Shown piece by piece: positions 25,596 through 35,505 of a DNA stretch of 64,000 nt. The stretch comes from an uncultured Planctomycetaceae bacterium. GTDB taxonomy: Bacteria > Planctomycetota > Planctomycetia > Planctomycetales > Planctomycetaceae. The notes beneath the pieces were generated by a model. That model saw nothing but the letters and a program-made list of their open reading frames with translations. It was not told the DNA's origin and searched no databases. Numbering within the stretch: position 1 is the stretch's first letter; the number at the start of each line of letters is the position of its first letter. The stretch covers positions 224,107 to 288,106 of the forward strand of contig CALSLT010000014.1 of the NCBI GenBank assembly GCA_943787265.1, written 5' to 3'. The position numbers and the translations under genes were made by a program.

Positions 25596-28277
25596 ATGAA
25601 TCGAACAACTCTGCGTTCCAGCTTCCTGTTGGTTTTGATCTTTGTGCTGGCGACATCACTGGCGCACGCGGACGTTACTCTGCCAAAGATCCTCTCCAGC
25701 AACATGGTGCTTCAACGCGATTTGCCTGTCCCCATTTGGGGAACGGCCGACTCGGATGAACAAGTCACTGTGAAGTTTGCAGGCCAGTCCAAACAGGCAA
25801 AGGCAGACGCGGGTGGCAAATGGATGATCCGACTGGATCCGCTCGCCACATCCAACCAGGAACAGACTCTGTTTGTTGAAGGAAAGAACAAAGTCGAACT
25901 TTCTGGAGTATTGGTTGGCGAAGTCTGGCTGTGCAGCGGGCAGTCGAACATGGCTGATTCGTTCAGCTCGAGCAAGAATCGATTTATCGAACCAGAGTAT
26001 TTCGAGAAAGGCCTGGGCCGAATGCGAGTCTCGACTCGACTCGGCTGGACGGGAATCGACGAAAGGACGCAGCGGTCGATCTCCCGTGTTGCGTTCTATT
26101 TCGGCGAGAGGCTGTACCGTGAACTGGATGTCCCTGTCGGTCTGATCCTGCGATATAACTCGGGAACGCCGATCCAGGCCTGGATCCCCAAAGACGATTC
26201 CGAGGTCATCCGTAAACGGCTCGGCATTCCCGAAGGCTGGAATGACGTGCAGGAGAATCGCAACCCTGGCGTGCAGTACGCCGACAAGATTGATCCGATC
26301 TTACCTGTCTGCTTTCGCGGCGTGATCTGGTACCAGGGCGAGCGAAATGCCAAAGCACAGACTGGCTATGAGTATCGGCAACTCCTTCCGTTCATGATCG
26401 AAAACTGGCGACAACTGTTTGCTCTTCGCGGTGGACTACCAGCACGAAAATTTCCCTTCTATTTCGTTCAGGTTCCAACCCAGGATGCCACGGGCGAGTG
26501 GCCCTGGCTGCGAGACGCCATGCGACGCGCGTTGGACACAACGCAAAATACAGGGATGGCCGTTTTCTACGATCACGGCCCGAGCCTGCACCCTCATGAT
26601 AAAAAGTACGCGGGAGAACGGCTGGCTCTTTGGGCACTGGCGAAAGACTACGGCAGATCGGAGCTGCAGTATTCGGGGCCATTGTTGAAAGGCGTCGAAT
26701 TTCGCGGCAACACAGCTCAGCTTTCCTTCGACCATGTCGCACAAGGGCTCCGCAATCCAGCCGGCGACAACTCAAGTCTCGACTTCTTTGAAATCGCTGG
26801 CGACGACGGCAAATACGTTCCGGCAAACGCAAAGATCGAAGGTGACCAGGTCCACGTGAGCAGTTCGCAGATCAGCAAGCCCAAATACGTACGGTATCTG
26901 TTTCGCAAGCCAGAACCTGATCCCGCCATAAGTCTGGTCAACTCAGCCGGCTTGCCTGCGTCGAGTTTCATGACCGATGACTTCAAGCCGCCGCGAGAAC
27001 CAATTACTCCACACGTGCCAAAGAGAGAACTCACCGAAGCTGAATTGGCTCAGCGTAGAGCAACTCGACTCGCAAAACGTGCCGAAGGGAAGCCATCTTC
27101 GGATAAACCATCGCCGGGCAAGGCAATGAAAGCGGAGGACGCTGCTGCACTGACGGAAGCCAATGGACTCGCGCCGGAAGTCACGGATTTATCGTCTGAA
27201 GATGTTTCGTTCGCCAAAGAACAGAATCTTCCGGATCTGAAGCGACCGTTTCTCGACACGGCACCTGAGGACATGGCGGACGGAATTGAAGTTGGCGAAC
27301 TTGGAAGCGATAGCGGAAACAAAGCGGCGATCATGGAATTCGCTCGAGAGATTGCCGCGGGGCAACATGGTGACGTTGACAGTCTGTTGATTCACCATGA
27401 CGGCCGGCTGATTTTTGAGTCGTACTATCGACGTGGGCGAGCCAACTATCCTCACTACCAAATGTCGATCACCAAGTCTTATACGGCATTGGCTCTGGGG
27501 CGCGCCATTCATCTGGGCCATCTGAAGATGTCCGACCTCGATCGCCCTGTACTCGACTTTCTCAAAGACGTCGATCAAAGCAAACTCGCCGCGGGCTGCG
27601 ATACGATCACGTTGAACAACGCGCTGAACATGCACTCGGGAATTCGCGTTGACAAAGAAACGGTTGCGACACTTCGGAAATCGCCAGGCAGGTTGAAGGG
27701 CCAGGGGCAGATTCAGGCGTACTTTGAAAACACCGCCCCCGTCACAACGGAATCCAAACAGTACAAGTACCAGTCATCCGACCCGTCGATGGTGATGCAG
27801 GTTCTCGAAACCGCGGTGCCCGGAACAGCTCGGGAGTTCATCACCAGGGAATTGCTCAAGCCGATGGGGATTTCCAATTTTGGATGGCAGGATGACGTAA
27901 GTGGACTGCCGAAATCAGCCGCCGGCAGCAGCATGAGATCGCGAGACATGATCAAGTGGGGGATGCTCGTCCAGAGCGGTGGCCTGTGGGATGGCGAGCA
28001 ACTGTTGCCGACCGACTTCGTTCAGAAGGCGACTTCCAGAATCCATACCAATCCGCAGGGGACGTCGTACGGATTCTTTTGGTGGCGTCACAAAGTCAAC
28101 GTCGATGAAAAAACGTACGACCTGAAATCGGGCCGCGGTGCCGGTGGCCAATTCATCATGATGATTGACGAATTGAATTTGATCATCGCCATCACATCTC
28201 ACAACAAAGGCATGGGCAAGATGCTCACAACGGCGCCACAGCGAATTATTCCTGCCACAACGTCCAGAATCCGCTGA
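25596..28277 (+). CDS. Secreted acetylesterase (SASA)-serine hydrolase (beta-lactamase family) fusion
   Basis: An 893-residue protein. The start at 25596 gives a signal peptide (FLLVLIFVLATSLAHA). Residues 20-470 are a sialate-O-acetylesterase-type domain with CSGQSNM (Ser117), WYQGERNAK and a late GPSLHPHDKK segment that could hold the Asp/His. A Lys/Ala/Pro-rich linker (about 475-530) follows. The C-terminal part is a class C beta-lactamase/penicillin-binding-like domain with S624-I-T-K, a YQSSDPS motif for the catalytic Tyr, and GRGAGGQ replacing KTG. Such serine hydrolases in planctomycetes are usually esterases or amidases rather than antibiotic resistance enzymes. Both catalytic motifs are present. 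The gene stands 99 bases after the propeller gene. Confidence 0.85.
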   Translation: MNRTTLRSSFLLVLIFVLATSLAHADVTLPKILSSNMVLQRDLPVPIWGTADSDEQVTVKFAGQSKQAKADAGGKWMIRLDPLATSNQEQTLFVEGKNKVELSGVLVGEVWLCSGQSNMADSFSSSKNRFIEPEYFEKGLGRMRVSTRLGWTGIDERTQRSISRVAFYFGERLYRELDVPVGLILRYNSGTPIQAWIPKDDSEVIRKRLGIPEGWNDVQENRNPGVQYADKIDPILPVCFRGVIWYQGERNAKAQTGYEYRQLLPFMIENWRQLFALRGGLPARKFPFYFVQVPTQDATGEWPWLRDAMRRALDTTQNTGMAVFYDHGPSLHPHDKKYAGERLALWALAKDYGRSELQYSGPLLKGVEFRGNTAQLSFDHVAQGLRNPAGDNSSLDFFEIAGDDGKYVPANAKIEGDQVHVSSSQISKPKYVRYLFRKPEPDPAISLVNSAGLPASSFMTDDFKPPREPITPHVPKRELTEAELAQRRATRLAKRAEGKPSSDKPSPGKAMKAEDAAALTEANGLAPEVTDLSSEDVSFAKEQNLPDLKRPFLDTAPEDMADGIEVGELGSDSGNKAAIMEFAREIAAGQHGDVDSLLIHHDGRLIFESYYRRGRANYPHYQMSITKSYTALALGRAIHLGHLKMSDLDRPVLDFLKDVDQSKLAAGCDTITLNNALNMHSGIRVDKETVATLRKSPGRLKGQGQIQAYFENTAPVTTESKQYKYQSSDPSMVMQVLETAVPGTAREFITRELLKPMGISNFGWQDDVSGLPKSAAGSSMRSRDMIKWGMLVQSGGLWDGEQLLPTDFVQKATSRIHTNPQGTSYGFFWWRHKVNVDEKTYDLKSGRGAGGQFIMMIDELNLIIAITSHNKGMGKMLTTAPQRIIPATTSRIR

Positions 28278-28420
28278 TCAATTTCGATGCGTTTGGCCCC
28301 CTTACTCACAGTCACGAAAAAATGGCAAGCGTGTCATGTCGTGCGATCCGCAAGTGATCGAGTGCTTTGCAGGATTCAGAGCCGAATTGGAGTGATCTGG
28401 AAGTCGCGGCAGGTGGTCAA

Positions 28421-28494
28421 CCACCGAGGACGCGGAGCAACCAGAGGTATTGGCGGTCGTTTCTCTGTGCCCCTCGGTGTTCTCTGTGGTGAAT
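28421..28494. repeat. Dispersed-type intergenic inverted repeat
   Basis: CACCGAGGACGCGGAG on the left is an imperfect inverted copy of CTCTGTGCCCCTCGGTG on the right, followed by TTCTCTGTGGTG. Sequences of this sort, read as TENTEGHRE or NHRGHRE when translated, are very common dispersed intergenic repeats in planctomycetes and other bacteria; that is recollection, not a search result. It accounts for a spurious 69-codon minus-strand ORF here. Confidence 0.6.
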
Positions 28495-28546
28495 GTGCAG
28501 CACAGCAGCAAAGTTGTGAACTTCCAGAAATTTCAAGATTTTCGCG

Positions 28547-28660
28547 TTAAATCGGGACTGGTCCGGTAGCGGATGAAAGTGTCGGCTTCGGTTTTGCGAA
28601 TGCAGAAGCGGCAGTCAGAATCAGGCACGAGAGCACAGACAGTTTAGGTGGAGTCTTCAT
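28547..28660 (-). pseudogene. Possible truncated secreted protein (37 codons)
   Basis: An ATG at 28660 opens a 37-residue frame that begins with a good signal peptide (KLSVLSCLILTAASAFA) and then stops. It lies 34 bases downstream of the cytochrome-cyclase gene on the same strand and just upstream of the dispersed repeat. It may be the remaining 5' end of a gene cut away by rearrangement. Too short to assign a family. Confidence 0.3.
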
Positions 28661-28694
28661 AGTGATTTTCTGAAGTGGCAGTTTCGTCACTGGA

Positions 28695-30125
28695 TCATGG
28701 GTTCGCGGCAGGTTCTGCGATCTCGCCACACAGAGCCAGTGCTCGCAGGGCCTGGGCCGTGCTTATGTAAGTCGTATAGTTCTTTCGATTGTCTCCCTTA
28801 AAAGAGAGCGACTTCATCCACCAGCGACCGCTTTGACGTTGATTGGCTTTCAGCCAGGCGATCCCACGCTGGATCTGGTTGTCGTCTGCTGGAATGTTGG
28901 ACTCGCGCATGAGCACGATTGCCAGTGCAGTCATGTATGGATCGCTGGCAGGTGCGTCTGCATCGGGTTCGCTCTTGAGAAGCTCGATGATGCGACTCGG
29001 CTTCCTGACGCTCCACTTGCTGCTATCGGACATGCGACGCGTGGACCAGCCGCCATCTGATTGCTGGTGGCGACGGAGCATGGCGACGGATTCATCGATC
29101 TCAGTCTTAGTCAGCAGTTCGGGCATCACACTGGCGAGCTTCAGCTTCAGACTTTGTTCGTAGTCGTTGCGAGGCTGGTATTCGCGCAGATACGTCTTCA
29201 TGCGAGTCACTTGCTGGTGCAGTTTGTCTCCTTCGAGATGGTCGAGCCAGCCCGGCGCCGCAGTTACGGCTCGTGCGGCCTGCACGGCGAGTTCGAACTT
29301 CGTCGTCACATGAGGAATTTGGATATTGCGACGTGCGATATCCCAGCTTCCGTCTTCCATCTGCCGGGAGAACATCTGCCGCAACGAGTCGCTCGTGTGT
29401 TCGGAAAGCTTGCCTGTGACATGCTTGTCCCATTGGGCCAGACCGAGGCTGCGCCACACAAACCAGAAGTCACCCTTGTATGCCGGCTCGTCATAAACAG
29501 CATTGACGAAATTATTGAGAACCTCCGCACGCGGCGGCCCCAGCATTTTGGTGAGGCTCGGTCGCTCGGCCATGTAGGTGCCGGTGGTGTGGCAGGTGAT
29601 GCACTTTCTTGTTCGCGCCCACGCGACAGCTCCATCATCGAGATACTTCGCGGCGGCGAGAACAGTCTCTCGTTTGAATGATTCCACTTTCGGCTCGTCG
29701 GCGCTAGCGGCCTCGATCGCAATCTTCCCAGACCGGTACTGGTGCCCACGGCCGAAGCGTTTCGTGGCTTGCTGTAATGTGGATGTAAGATGACGAACGA
29801 CCTCGTTCCGGGCCGCTGTAGATGGCTGGGGCTCGTCTTTCGGTGGCATTTTGCTGCTCTTCAAGGCACCGAGAACTCCCTGCCACTGCTGCATCTGGCT
29901 GCGGTTTCCGATCTTTAGACTCAGCGTGTCGAGCCGCAGTTTGCCCTTTTGTTCTTCGGGGCCGTGACACTTCTGACAGTGGCTGTGGATAAGCCCAGTT
30001 ACGATCTTCGGGTTCACATTAACCGTGTCTGTTCCTGTCCGGTCAGCTGATTCCTGTGCGTCAGCAACCGCATTGCAACAAACGATTGCGAAAACGATCA
30101 GTCGAAAAGTCACGGCAGTATTCAT
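28695..30125 (-). CDS. Cytochrome c-type protein with terpenoid-cyclase-like alpha/alpha toroid
   Basis: A 476-residue secreted protein: signal peptide to about residue 23, a first haem motif HCQKCHG (C50, C53, H54) in a PSCyt1-like domain, a second haem-type motif CITCH at 175-179, and then a C-terminal half of about 290 residues made of helical repeats with Gln/Trp-type motifs (QMEDGSWDI, QQSDGGWSTRR, NQRQSGRWW). That half resembles the squalene-hopene cyclase/prenyltransferase toroid, but the DxDD catalytic motif is not visible, so cyclase activity is unlikely. It is probably a periplasmic redox or binding protein. The gene upstream is a sulfatase scrap; there is no conserved partner next to it. 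Confidence 0.8.
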   Translation of the reverse strand: MNTAVTFRLIVFAIVCCNAVADAQESADRTGTDTVNVNPKIVTGLIHSHCQKCHGPEEQKGKLRLDTLSLKIGNRSQMQQWQGVLGALKSSKMPPKDEPQPSTAARNEVVRHLTSTLQQATKRFGRGHQYRSGKIAIEAASADEPKVESFKRETVLAAAKYLDDGAVAWARTRKCITCHTTGTYMAERPSLTKMLGPPRAEVLNNFVNAVYDEPAYKGDFWFVWRSLGLAQWDKHVTGKLSEHTSDSLRQMFSRQMEDGSWDIARRNIQIPHVTTKFELAVQAARAVTAAPGWLDHLEGDKLHQQVTRMKTYLREYQPRNDYEQSLKLKLASVMPELLTKTEIDESVAMLRRHQQSDGGWSTRRMSDSSKWSVRKPSRIIELLKSEPDADAPASDPYMTALAIVLMRESNIPADDNQIQRGIAWLKANQRQSGRWWMKSLSFKGDNRKNYTTYISTAQALRALALCGEIAEPAANP

Positions 30126-30173
30126 CTTAATTTACCTCTAATTCGGATTGATCTCATTCAGGCAGAAATCGCT

Positions 30174-30320
30174 TCAATCGGCCCTTGTTCGGCTAAGCGA
30201 GAATCTCTGCAATAGGTCGGTGATATCCTTAAACGTCATGTCGTCCGCCATGAACAACAACAGGTTCGGAGTCTTCTGTGCCGTTGCCTGCGGAATTGTC
30301 GTCAGGCAGACGAACGCCAT
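30174..30320 (-). pseudogene. 5' remnant of a sulfatase gene
   Basis: Reading from about 30320 on the minus strand, a signal-peptide segment (AFVCLTTIPQATAQ) is followed by KTPNLLLFMADDMTFKDI, the first metal-binding segment of S1 sulfatases. Then homology stops and the frame runs through unrelated residues to a stop at 30174. The formylglycine motif and everything after it are absent. It could be the missing front end of the 3' remnant at 23.5 kb, but this is not proven. Confidence 0.65.
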
Positions 30321-30447
30321 GGCGACCGACTGCTGATTCGATGGATCATGCGGATGCTCATGTCGTCTGAATTCCATTTTTCTTACATCATCGTGCACAC
30401 AGCCAGGTCATGAAAGCCGGCTCCCTGTCGCAGCGGTCGCTGCTGAA

Positions 30448-31281
30448 TTATTTTCCGAAGTCGTGAACGACGGGATTGAACGGCTTGCGAGACTTCAGCA
30501 CGTCAGCTTTCGCCGCCGCCCACTCAGGATTCGGCTCTGCTCGCCAGATGCGCACCCGTTTGATCTCGTGCCACGTTGTGCCCAGCGTCAACGAGACCAG
30601 GTTTTTCGGCACACGAATCTGCTCTGCCTTTGCGTAGGCCACATGATTGCCCATCCGAAACAGAGCTTCGTCGCCGACCACTTCCAGCGTTGCGGTGTAC
30701 CAGACGTTCGGCTCAACACTTAGCGATTGATGGTCCAGCAGCAGGTCTTCGAGAATCTTCTTCTCTGGCGTTTTGCGGATGTGCTGAAGCAGGAAGCCGG
30801 TTTCGATGAACTCGTTATTGGGATTGGCCCAGGCCGAAACGACATGCCCGGTAATCTTCGGGCGGTCGTCGGCGGCAATCCGGAAGCACTGATGTTGCCA
30901 TGACTCGGTGATCGGGCCATAGCGAAACGTGACTTCAATAACGAGATTGTCTGTCTGGAATCCGTGATACGCCGCAACCGGCGCATGTCCCTTCTTCCAG
31001 GTCGACCGCCAGCCGCTGGATTCAGGAGCACGTTCCCACACGCCCGCTCCTGCACGCACTCTGGCTTTATCGTTAAACACGGCAATTGTTTTGCCGCCCC
31101 GAGGCTTCGATCCATCATCGTCAAGGATAAGTTCTCCTCGCGTGGCAAGCACAACGGGAATCGAACGATCGTCACCATTCGATTTCTCTGCGGCAAGAGC
31201 AGGCGAGTTCGTGCAAGGTACAACCTCGCATAAACACGCGACGATGCTGACACTGAATGCTATGTCGAGGGCCGACTTCAT
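30448..31281 (-). CDS. Secreted LamG/DUF1080-like protein
   Basis: A 277-residue protein with a signal peptide (about residues 1-30). The rest is mainly beta and resembles the concanavalin-like DUF1080/3-keto-disaccharide-hydrolase-type fold: VWERAPESSGWRSTWKKG, NLVIEVTFRYGPI, EPNVWYTATLEVVGDEALFRM and HEIKRVRIWRAEPNPEW. The last segment is typical of the end of this fold. I cannot assign a substrate or catalytic residues. It is transcribed away from the large plus-strand gene train, with 267 bases between the start codons that should hold both promoters. Confidence 0.72.
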   Translation of the reverse strand: MKSALDIAFSVSIVACLCEVVPCTNSPALAAEKSNGDDRSIPVVLATRGELILDDDGSKPRGGKTIAVFNDKARVRAGAGVWERAPESSGWRSTWKKGHAPVAAYHGFQTDNLVIEVTFRYGPITESWQHQCFRIAADDRPKITGHVVSAWANPNNEFIETGFLLQHIRKTPEKKILEDLLLDHQSLSVEPNVWYTATLEVVGDEALFRMGNHVAYAKAEQIRVPKNLVSLTLGTTWHEIKRVRIWRAEPNPEWAAAKADVLKSRKPFNPVVHDFGK

Positions 31282-31548
31282 CGAGAACTTTCAAATGCTG
31301 ATGGGTTCGCAGGATGACGCTCCTGCGTCAGACTTCAAGTAGGACCGTTGGCAATTGACAACTCTTCGCCGATCAGCGTATACGGTTCCGACAGCGTCGT
31401 TAAATGATATAACGATACGCAATGGACTCTGGCACCGACATAGGGGCAGCCAGTTGACGGTATCCTTAGCGGTTGCGATCAAGCCGACCAGGCTCCCAGG
31501 TAATTTGATCTTGTAATCGCCGAGCAGTTTGCCAGGCACGAACTTTGA

Positions 31549-32845
31549 ATGACCAGAATTCAACCAATCGAAAGACGAACTTTTCTACGCGGGCTCGGCG
31601 GAGCAACGCTGGCATTGCCACACCTGAATGCGATGGGGACGGCGTCAGCAGGTAGTTCAGTGCCGATGCGCATGGCGTGTGTCGGGTTGAACTTCGGATT
31701 TGTGCCGCAGTTGTTTTTTCCGGAAGAGACCGGACCGAACTACCAGCTCTCGGAACGCCTTCAGCCGTTGAAGAAACTCCGGAATGACTTCACGGTCTTT
31801 TCGGGGCTTGATCACGGTGTGAATGGGCAAGGCGGGCACGGCGGCGTTCACGCCTATTTGTCGGGCGTCCTGTCGAAGAACTCCGCCGGCATGCCCGAAT
31901 CGAATATCAGCATTGACCAGAAGGCGGCTCAGTTGGTGGGCGTTCAGACGCGTTATCCATCGATGCAACTGGCCAGCGGAAACGACCCGAACAACATGAT
32001 CTCCTGGAGTGCTTCGGGCGTGTCGAACCCGCCAGCCAGTAACGTCGAGACCATCTACAAACTGCTGTTCCAGAAGGTCGATCCTCGCCTGCACAAAACG
32101 ACGCAGGCGAAATATGCAGCTCGCACCAGCATCCTCGACCTGGTCAAAACCGACGCCGACTATCTGAACACGCAAAGTCGGCGTGCGTGATCGAGCGAAA
32201 CTGGAGCAGTACTTCAATTCAGTACGTGAAGTGGAGAAGCGGCTGACGCAGTCCAGTCAATGGCTCGATAAGCCAAAGCCGGTTGTGGATTACACTTTGC
32301 CGGCGGGCGCGAATAGTCGAAGTTTTGTAGATCGCGTCCCGCTCTATTACGACCTGATGTCCCTGGCTCTGCAGACTGACTCGACGCGCGTGATCACTCT
32401 GGCTCTGGCGGACATTGGGGCCAACTTCGGCGGTTTCAAGATAAGTCGTGGTTACCATCAGTTGACACATCATGGCAAAGTGCCCGAGTACATTACCGAG
32501 CTGTCGGTTATCGAACAGTTTCACATGAAACAGCTCTCGCGCTTTCTGAACCAATTGAAGACCGTCGAAGAACCCAACGGAAAAACACTGCTGGATAACA
32601 GCATGGTGCTGTTCGGTTCTGGCATGGGCAACGCGAGTTCGCACTCGAACAAGAACCTCCCACTGATACTGGCCGGCGGAGGTTTCCGACACGGCGAGCA
32701 CAAGTCGTACTTCAAGGATGAAGCAAAAAAGAAAGCAAGCCCCGCAGGCAATCTCTTTGTTTCAATGTTGCAGCGATTCGGCGTGGAAACCGATCAATTC
32801 GGCCAGGCCACCAGCACGCTGACCGGTTTGGAGGTACAGGGATGA
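31549..32845 (+). pseudogene. DUF1552 family protein, one frameshift
   Basis: The N-terminus has a Tat-like signal (IERRTFLRGLGG). The first 210 residues are in the frame of 31549 and the rest is in the frame of DRAKLEQYFNSVREVEKRL, up to TGA 32843-32845. Deleting one A from AAA at 32174-32176 joins them through QVGVRDRAKLE to give exactly 431 residues. The C-terminal motif FGSGMGNASSHSNKNLP is intact. The stop overlaps the next start as ATGA, which indicates that the second frame is the functional one. First gene of the 31.5-45.3 kb train. An exported DUF1552 partner of the next DUF1592 gene; activity unknown. Confidence 0.87.
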
Positions 32846-35505
32846 GTGATCACCGCACTTCCCGTGAGCCGCGACGTGTAAGCGGCCGGGCATGTCGGAC
32901 TGGATGCGGCAATCGGCCAGGTGCCTTACGGCCGACGGCTCACTTTTCCGCGCCAGCATTGGGTCTAGTTGTCGCGATAGCTGCGTTCCTGGGAGCTACG
33001 AACCTCAGCGCCGCCGACCAGCCCGATCAAGGCGTTGCCCCCTTTGTCGCTGACTACTTCAAGCAGTATTGCCATCGGTGTCACGGAGCAACGACTCAGA
33101 AGGGTGAACGACGTCTGGACCAGTTCCCGGCGAACCTGTCGAAAAATGACGACGCCGTTAGTTTGCTGGAAGAAGCCCTCGACGCGATCAACCGAGGCGA
33201 CATGCCACCCGAAAAGAAGGGCGTCACACAGCCGCCCGACGATGAAACACGACAAGTGATTACGTGGATCACAGACTACCTGCGGGAAGCATCCGGTGCC
33301 CGGACGCCTGCCGCGACGACAATGCGGCGGCTCAATCGGTTCGAATACACAAACACACTTCGTGATCTGCTTGGTCTGAAAACAAAGGCGTTCGACCCGA
33401 CCAGTGACTTTCCTGCTGATGCGACTGAAGACGGTTTCGACAATATCGGCGAAGCGCTGACGCTGTCCGACTACCAACTGCAACGATACCTCGAAGTCGC
33501 TGAAGCAGCCCTGGCCGACACGATGTTCTTTGACAGGCCACAGCCCCGGTCGCAGGTCTGGCGTTACACCGGGGGAGACTTCAACGGCGTGACGTCGTAT
33601 GAACGCGCTCCGGTAACCTGGCGTCTGATCGTCAATGACGAATACATGGAAATCGGTCATGGTCAGCCCAGCGAACGCGCCGCCAACTACGTGAAGGCTT
33701 TTGTCAAAGAAGGCGGAGTCCCGTCCGATGGCTGGTACAGAATCCGTATTCGTGCCGCGGCGGCCAATCGTCTGGATCATGGTTACGAACACAAAGAGTT
33801 CGAGCGATACAAGACGTTCCCTCTGAAGATGGCGCTCTGGATTGCTCCCGAGGCTCGCTTGTTAGACAAGAATGCGGCCGACCAGCGCCGCCTGGTGAAA
33901 GTCTGGGACTTGCCGGATGGCGAGCCGGAAGTGTTCACGCAGTGGGTGTGGCTTGGTAAAGGGGCAATTCCGTTTGTCAGCTGGACTAACGGCGTCAGCT
34001 CAAAGGGCAACATCCGACGGGTGGCTGAGAGGTATCACCCTGAAGTGATCCGCGCGACAAAAACGCAACTGGATTCGGCACAACTGGGTAACGCCAGTGA
34101 TCAGGCGTTAGTCGCAAAGTTGCTGAAGAACAAAGACAACAAACTGCTGTCGGAGGTCTATCAGGGGCCGCGACTCCGCTTATGGGAAATGGAGATCGAA
34201 GGGCCACACATCGATCAATGGCCGCCGGCCAGCCATCGCCTGATTTATGGCAAAGAGACCGACGCAGCGAAGGTCGATATCGATCAGCTCGTGCTGCGTT
34301 TCGCTTCACGAGCCTTTCGGCAGCCGGTTGAATCGGACGATGTTCGACATTACGCCGACTTCATCCGGGAACGGATTGAAAACGGAGACCCGGCCGCAGC
34401 AGCGATCAACCTGGGGCTGGCGGCGATTCTGACGTCACCTCGTTTTTTGTACCTGGATGAAGGCAACGACGAAGCCGATCCGCGATTGACTCAGTTCGAA
34501 CTCGCCTCGCGACTGTCGTATTTTCTTTGGAGTTCGATGCCGGATGCCGAACTTCTCTCCGCAGCAGAATCTGGCAGACTTTCCAATCGCGACGAACTGA
34601 CATCACAGGTTGATCGAATGTTGCGTGACGGGAAGGCTCGCGCATTCGTCGAACACTTCACCGACAGCTGGCTGCGGATCAACATTCTTGGTTCCATGCC
34701 GCCCGATCTGAAGACGTTCGGTTCTTACTATGACGACCGCCTCGAAACATTCTTCAAACAGGAGACACGTCTGTTCTTCGCGGACCTTGTCGAATCGAAT
34801 GGCTCGATCGTGAACCTGCTGGACAGCGATTACACGTTCGCAAACGACGCAGTCGCGAAACACTATGGGATCGAAAATGTTAACGGCGAACACTTCCGAC
34901 GAGTCGCTCTGCAACCCGAACATCATCGCGGCGGTTTGCTCGGTCAGGGAAGCGTGCTCACACTGACGGCCAACGGCATTGAGACCTCGCCCGTTGTCCG
35001 CGGCGTCTGGGTGCTGGAGAACATTTTCGGAACGCCGCCTTCGCCACCGCCGCCCGACGTCGAGCCGCTTGAACCCGACACACGAGGCACTACCACGATC
35101 CGCGAGCAACTCGCCAGACATCGCACCGTCGCAGCATGCGCCGACTGTCATCGAAAGATCGACCCGGCCGGATTCGCACTCGAATTCTACGACCCGGTAG
35201 GCGGCTATCGATCGCGCTACCGACACGGGGCGGCAGAGGAGTCGCCGTTGACGGCTCGGGAAAACTACCGTCTGGCGAGGCTTTCGAAGACGAGCACGGT
35301 CTGAAACAGTTGCTGGTCGATCGCAAAGATCGATTCGCCGAAGCTCTCACCGAGAAGCTGCTCACCTATGCCACAGGTCGATCGATGACATTCCGAGACG
35401 ACACCGACATCAAGAAGATCGCAGCAGCTTGCGCCGAGAACGGCTACGGGCTGCGCGACCTGATTGTCGGACGTCGTCACCAGTGAAACATTCCGAAAGC
35501 GATGA
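32842..35505 (+). pseudogene. DUF1592-family planctomycete cytochrome protein, two compensating frameshifts
   Basis: Visible in order are an N-terminal hydrophobic segment, a haem motif YCHRCHG in a PSCyt-like domain, DUF1587 (MRRLNRFEYTNTLRDLLG), DUF1595 and DUF1592 (ELASRLSYFLWSSMPD), DUF1588 (HRGGLLGQGSVLTLTANG) and a second haem motif CADCHRKIDP. After YRSRYRHG the frame breaks. Adding one G to GGGG at 35227-35230 continues as GGRGVAVDGSGKLPSG, the start of DUF1585. A second change, removing one G at 35469-35470, restores DVVTSETFRK and a stop at 35505. The net length gives 887 residues, with ATGA overlaps at both ends. Probably exported; it pairs with DUF1552. Confidence 0.87.

Noticed and set aside
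25596..28277. An antibiotic resistance beta-lactamase
   Set aside because: The SxxK-type domain is joined to a sugar esterase, and the KTG motif is replaced by GRGAGG; such domains in planctomycetes are usually esterases.
28302..28511. A 69-codon minus-strand protein with TENTEGHRE
   Set aside because: It is the translation of a dispersed intergenic repeat, not a gene.
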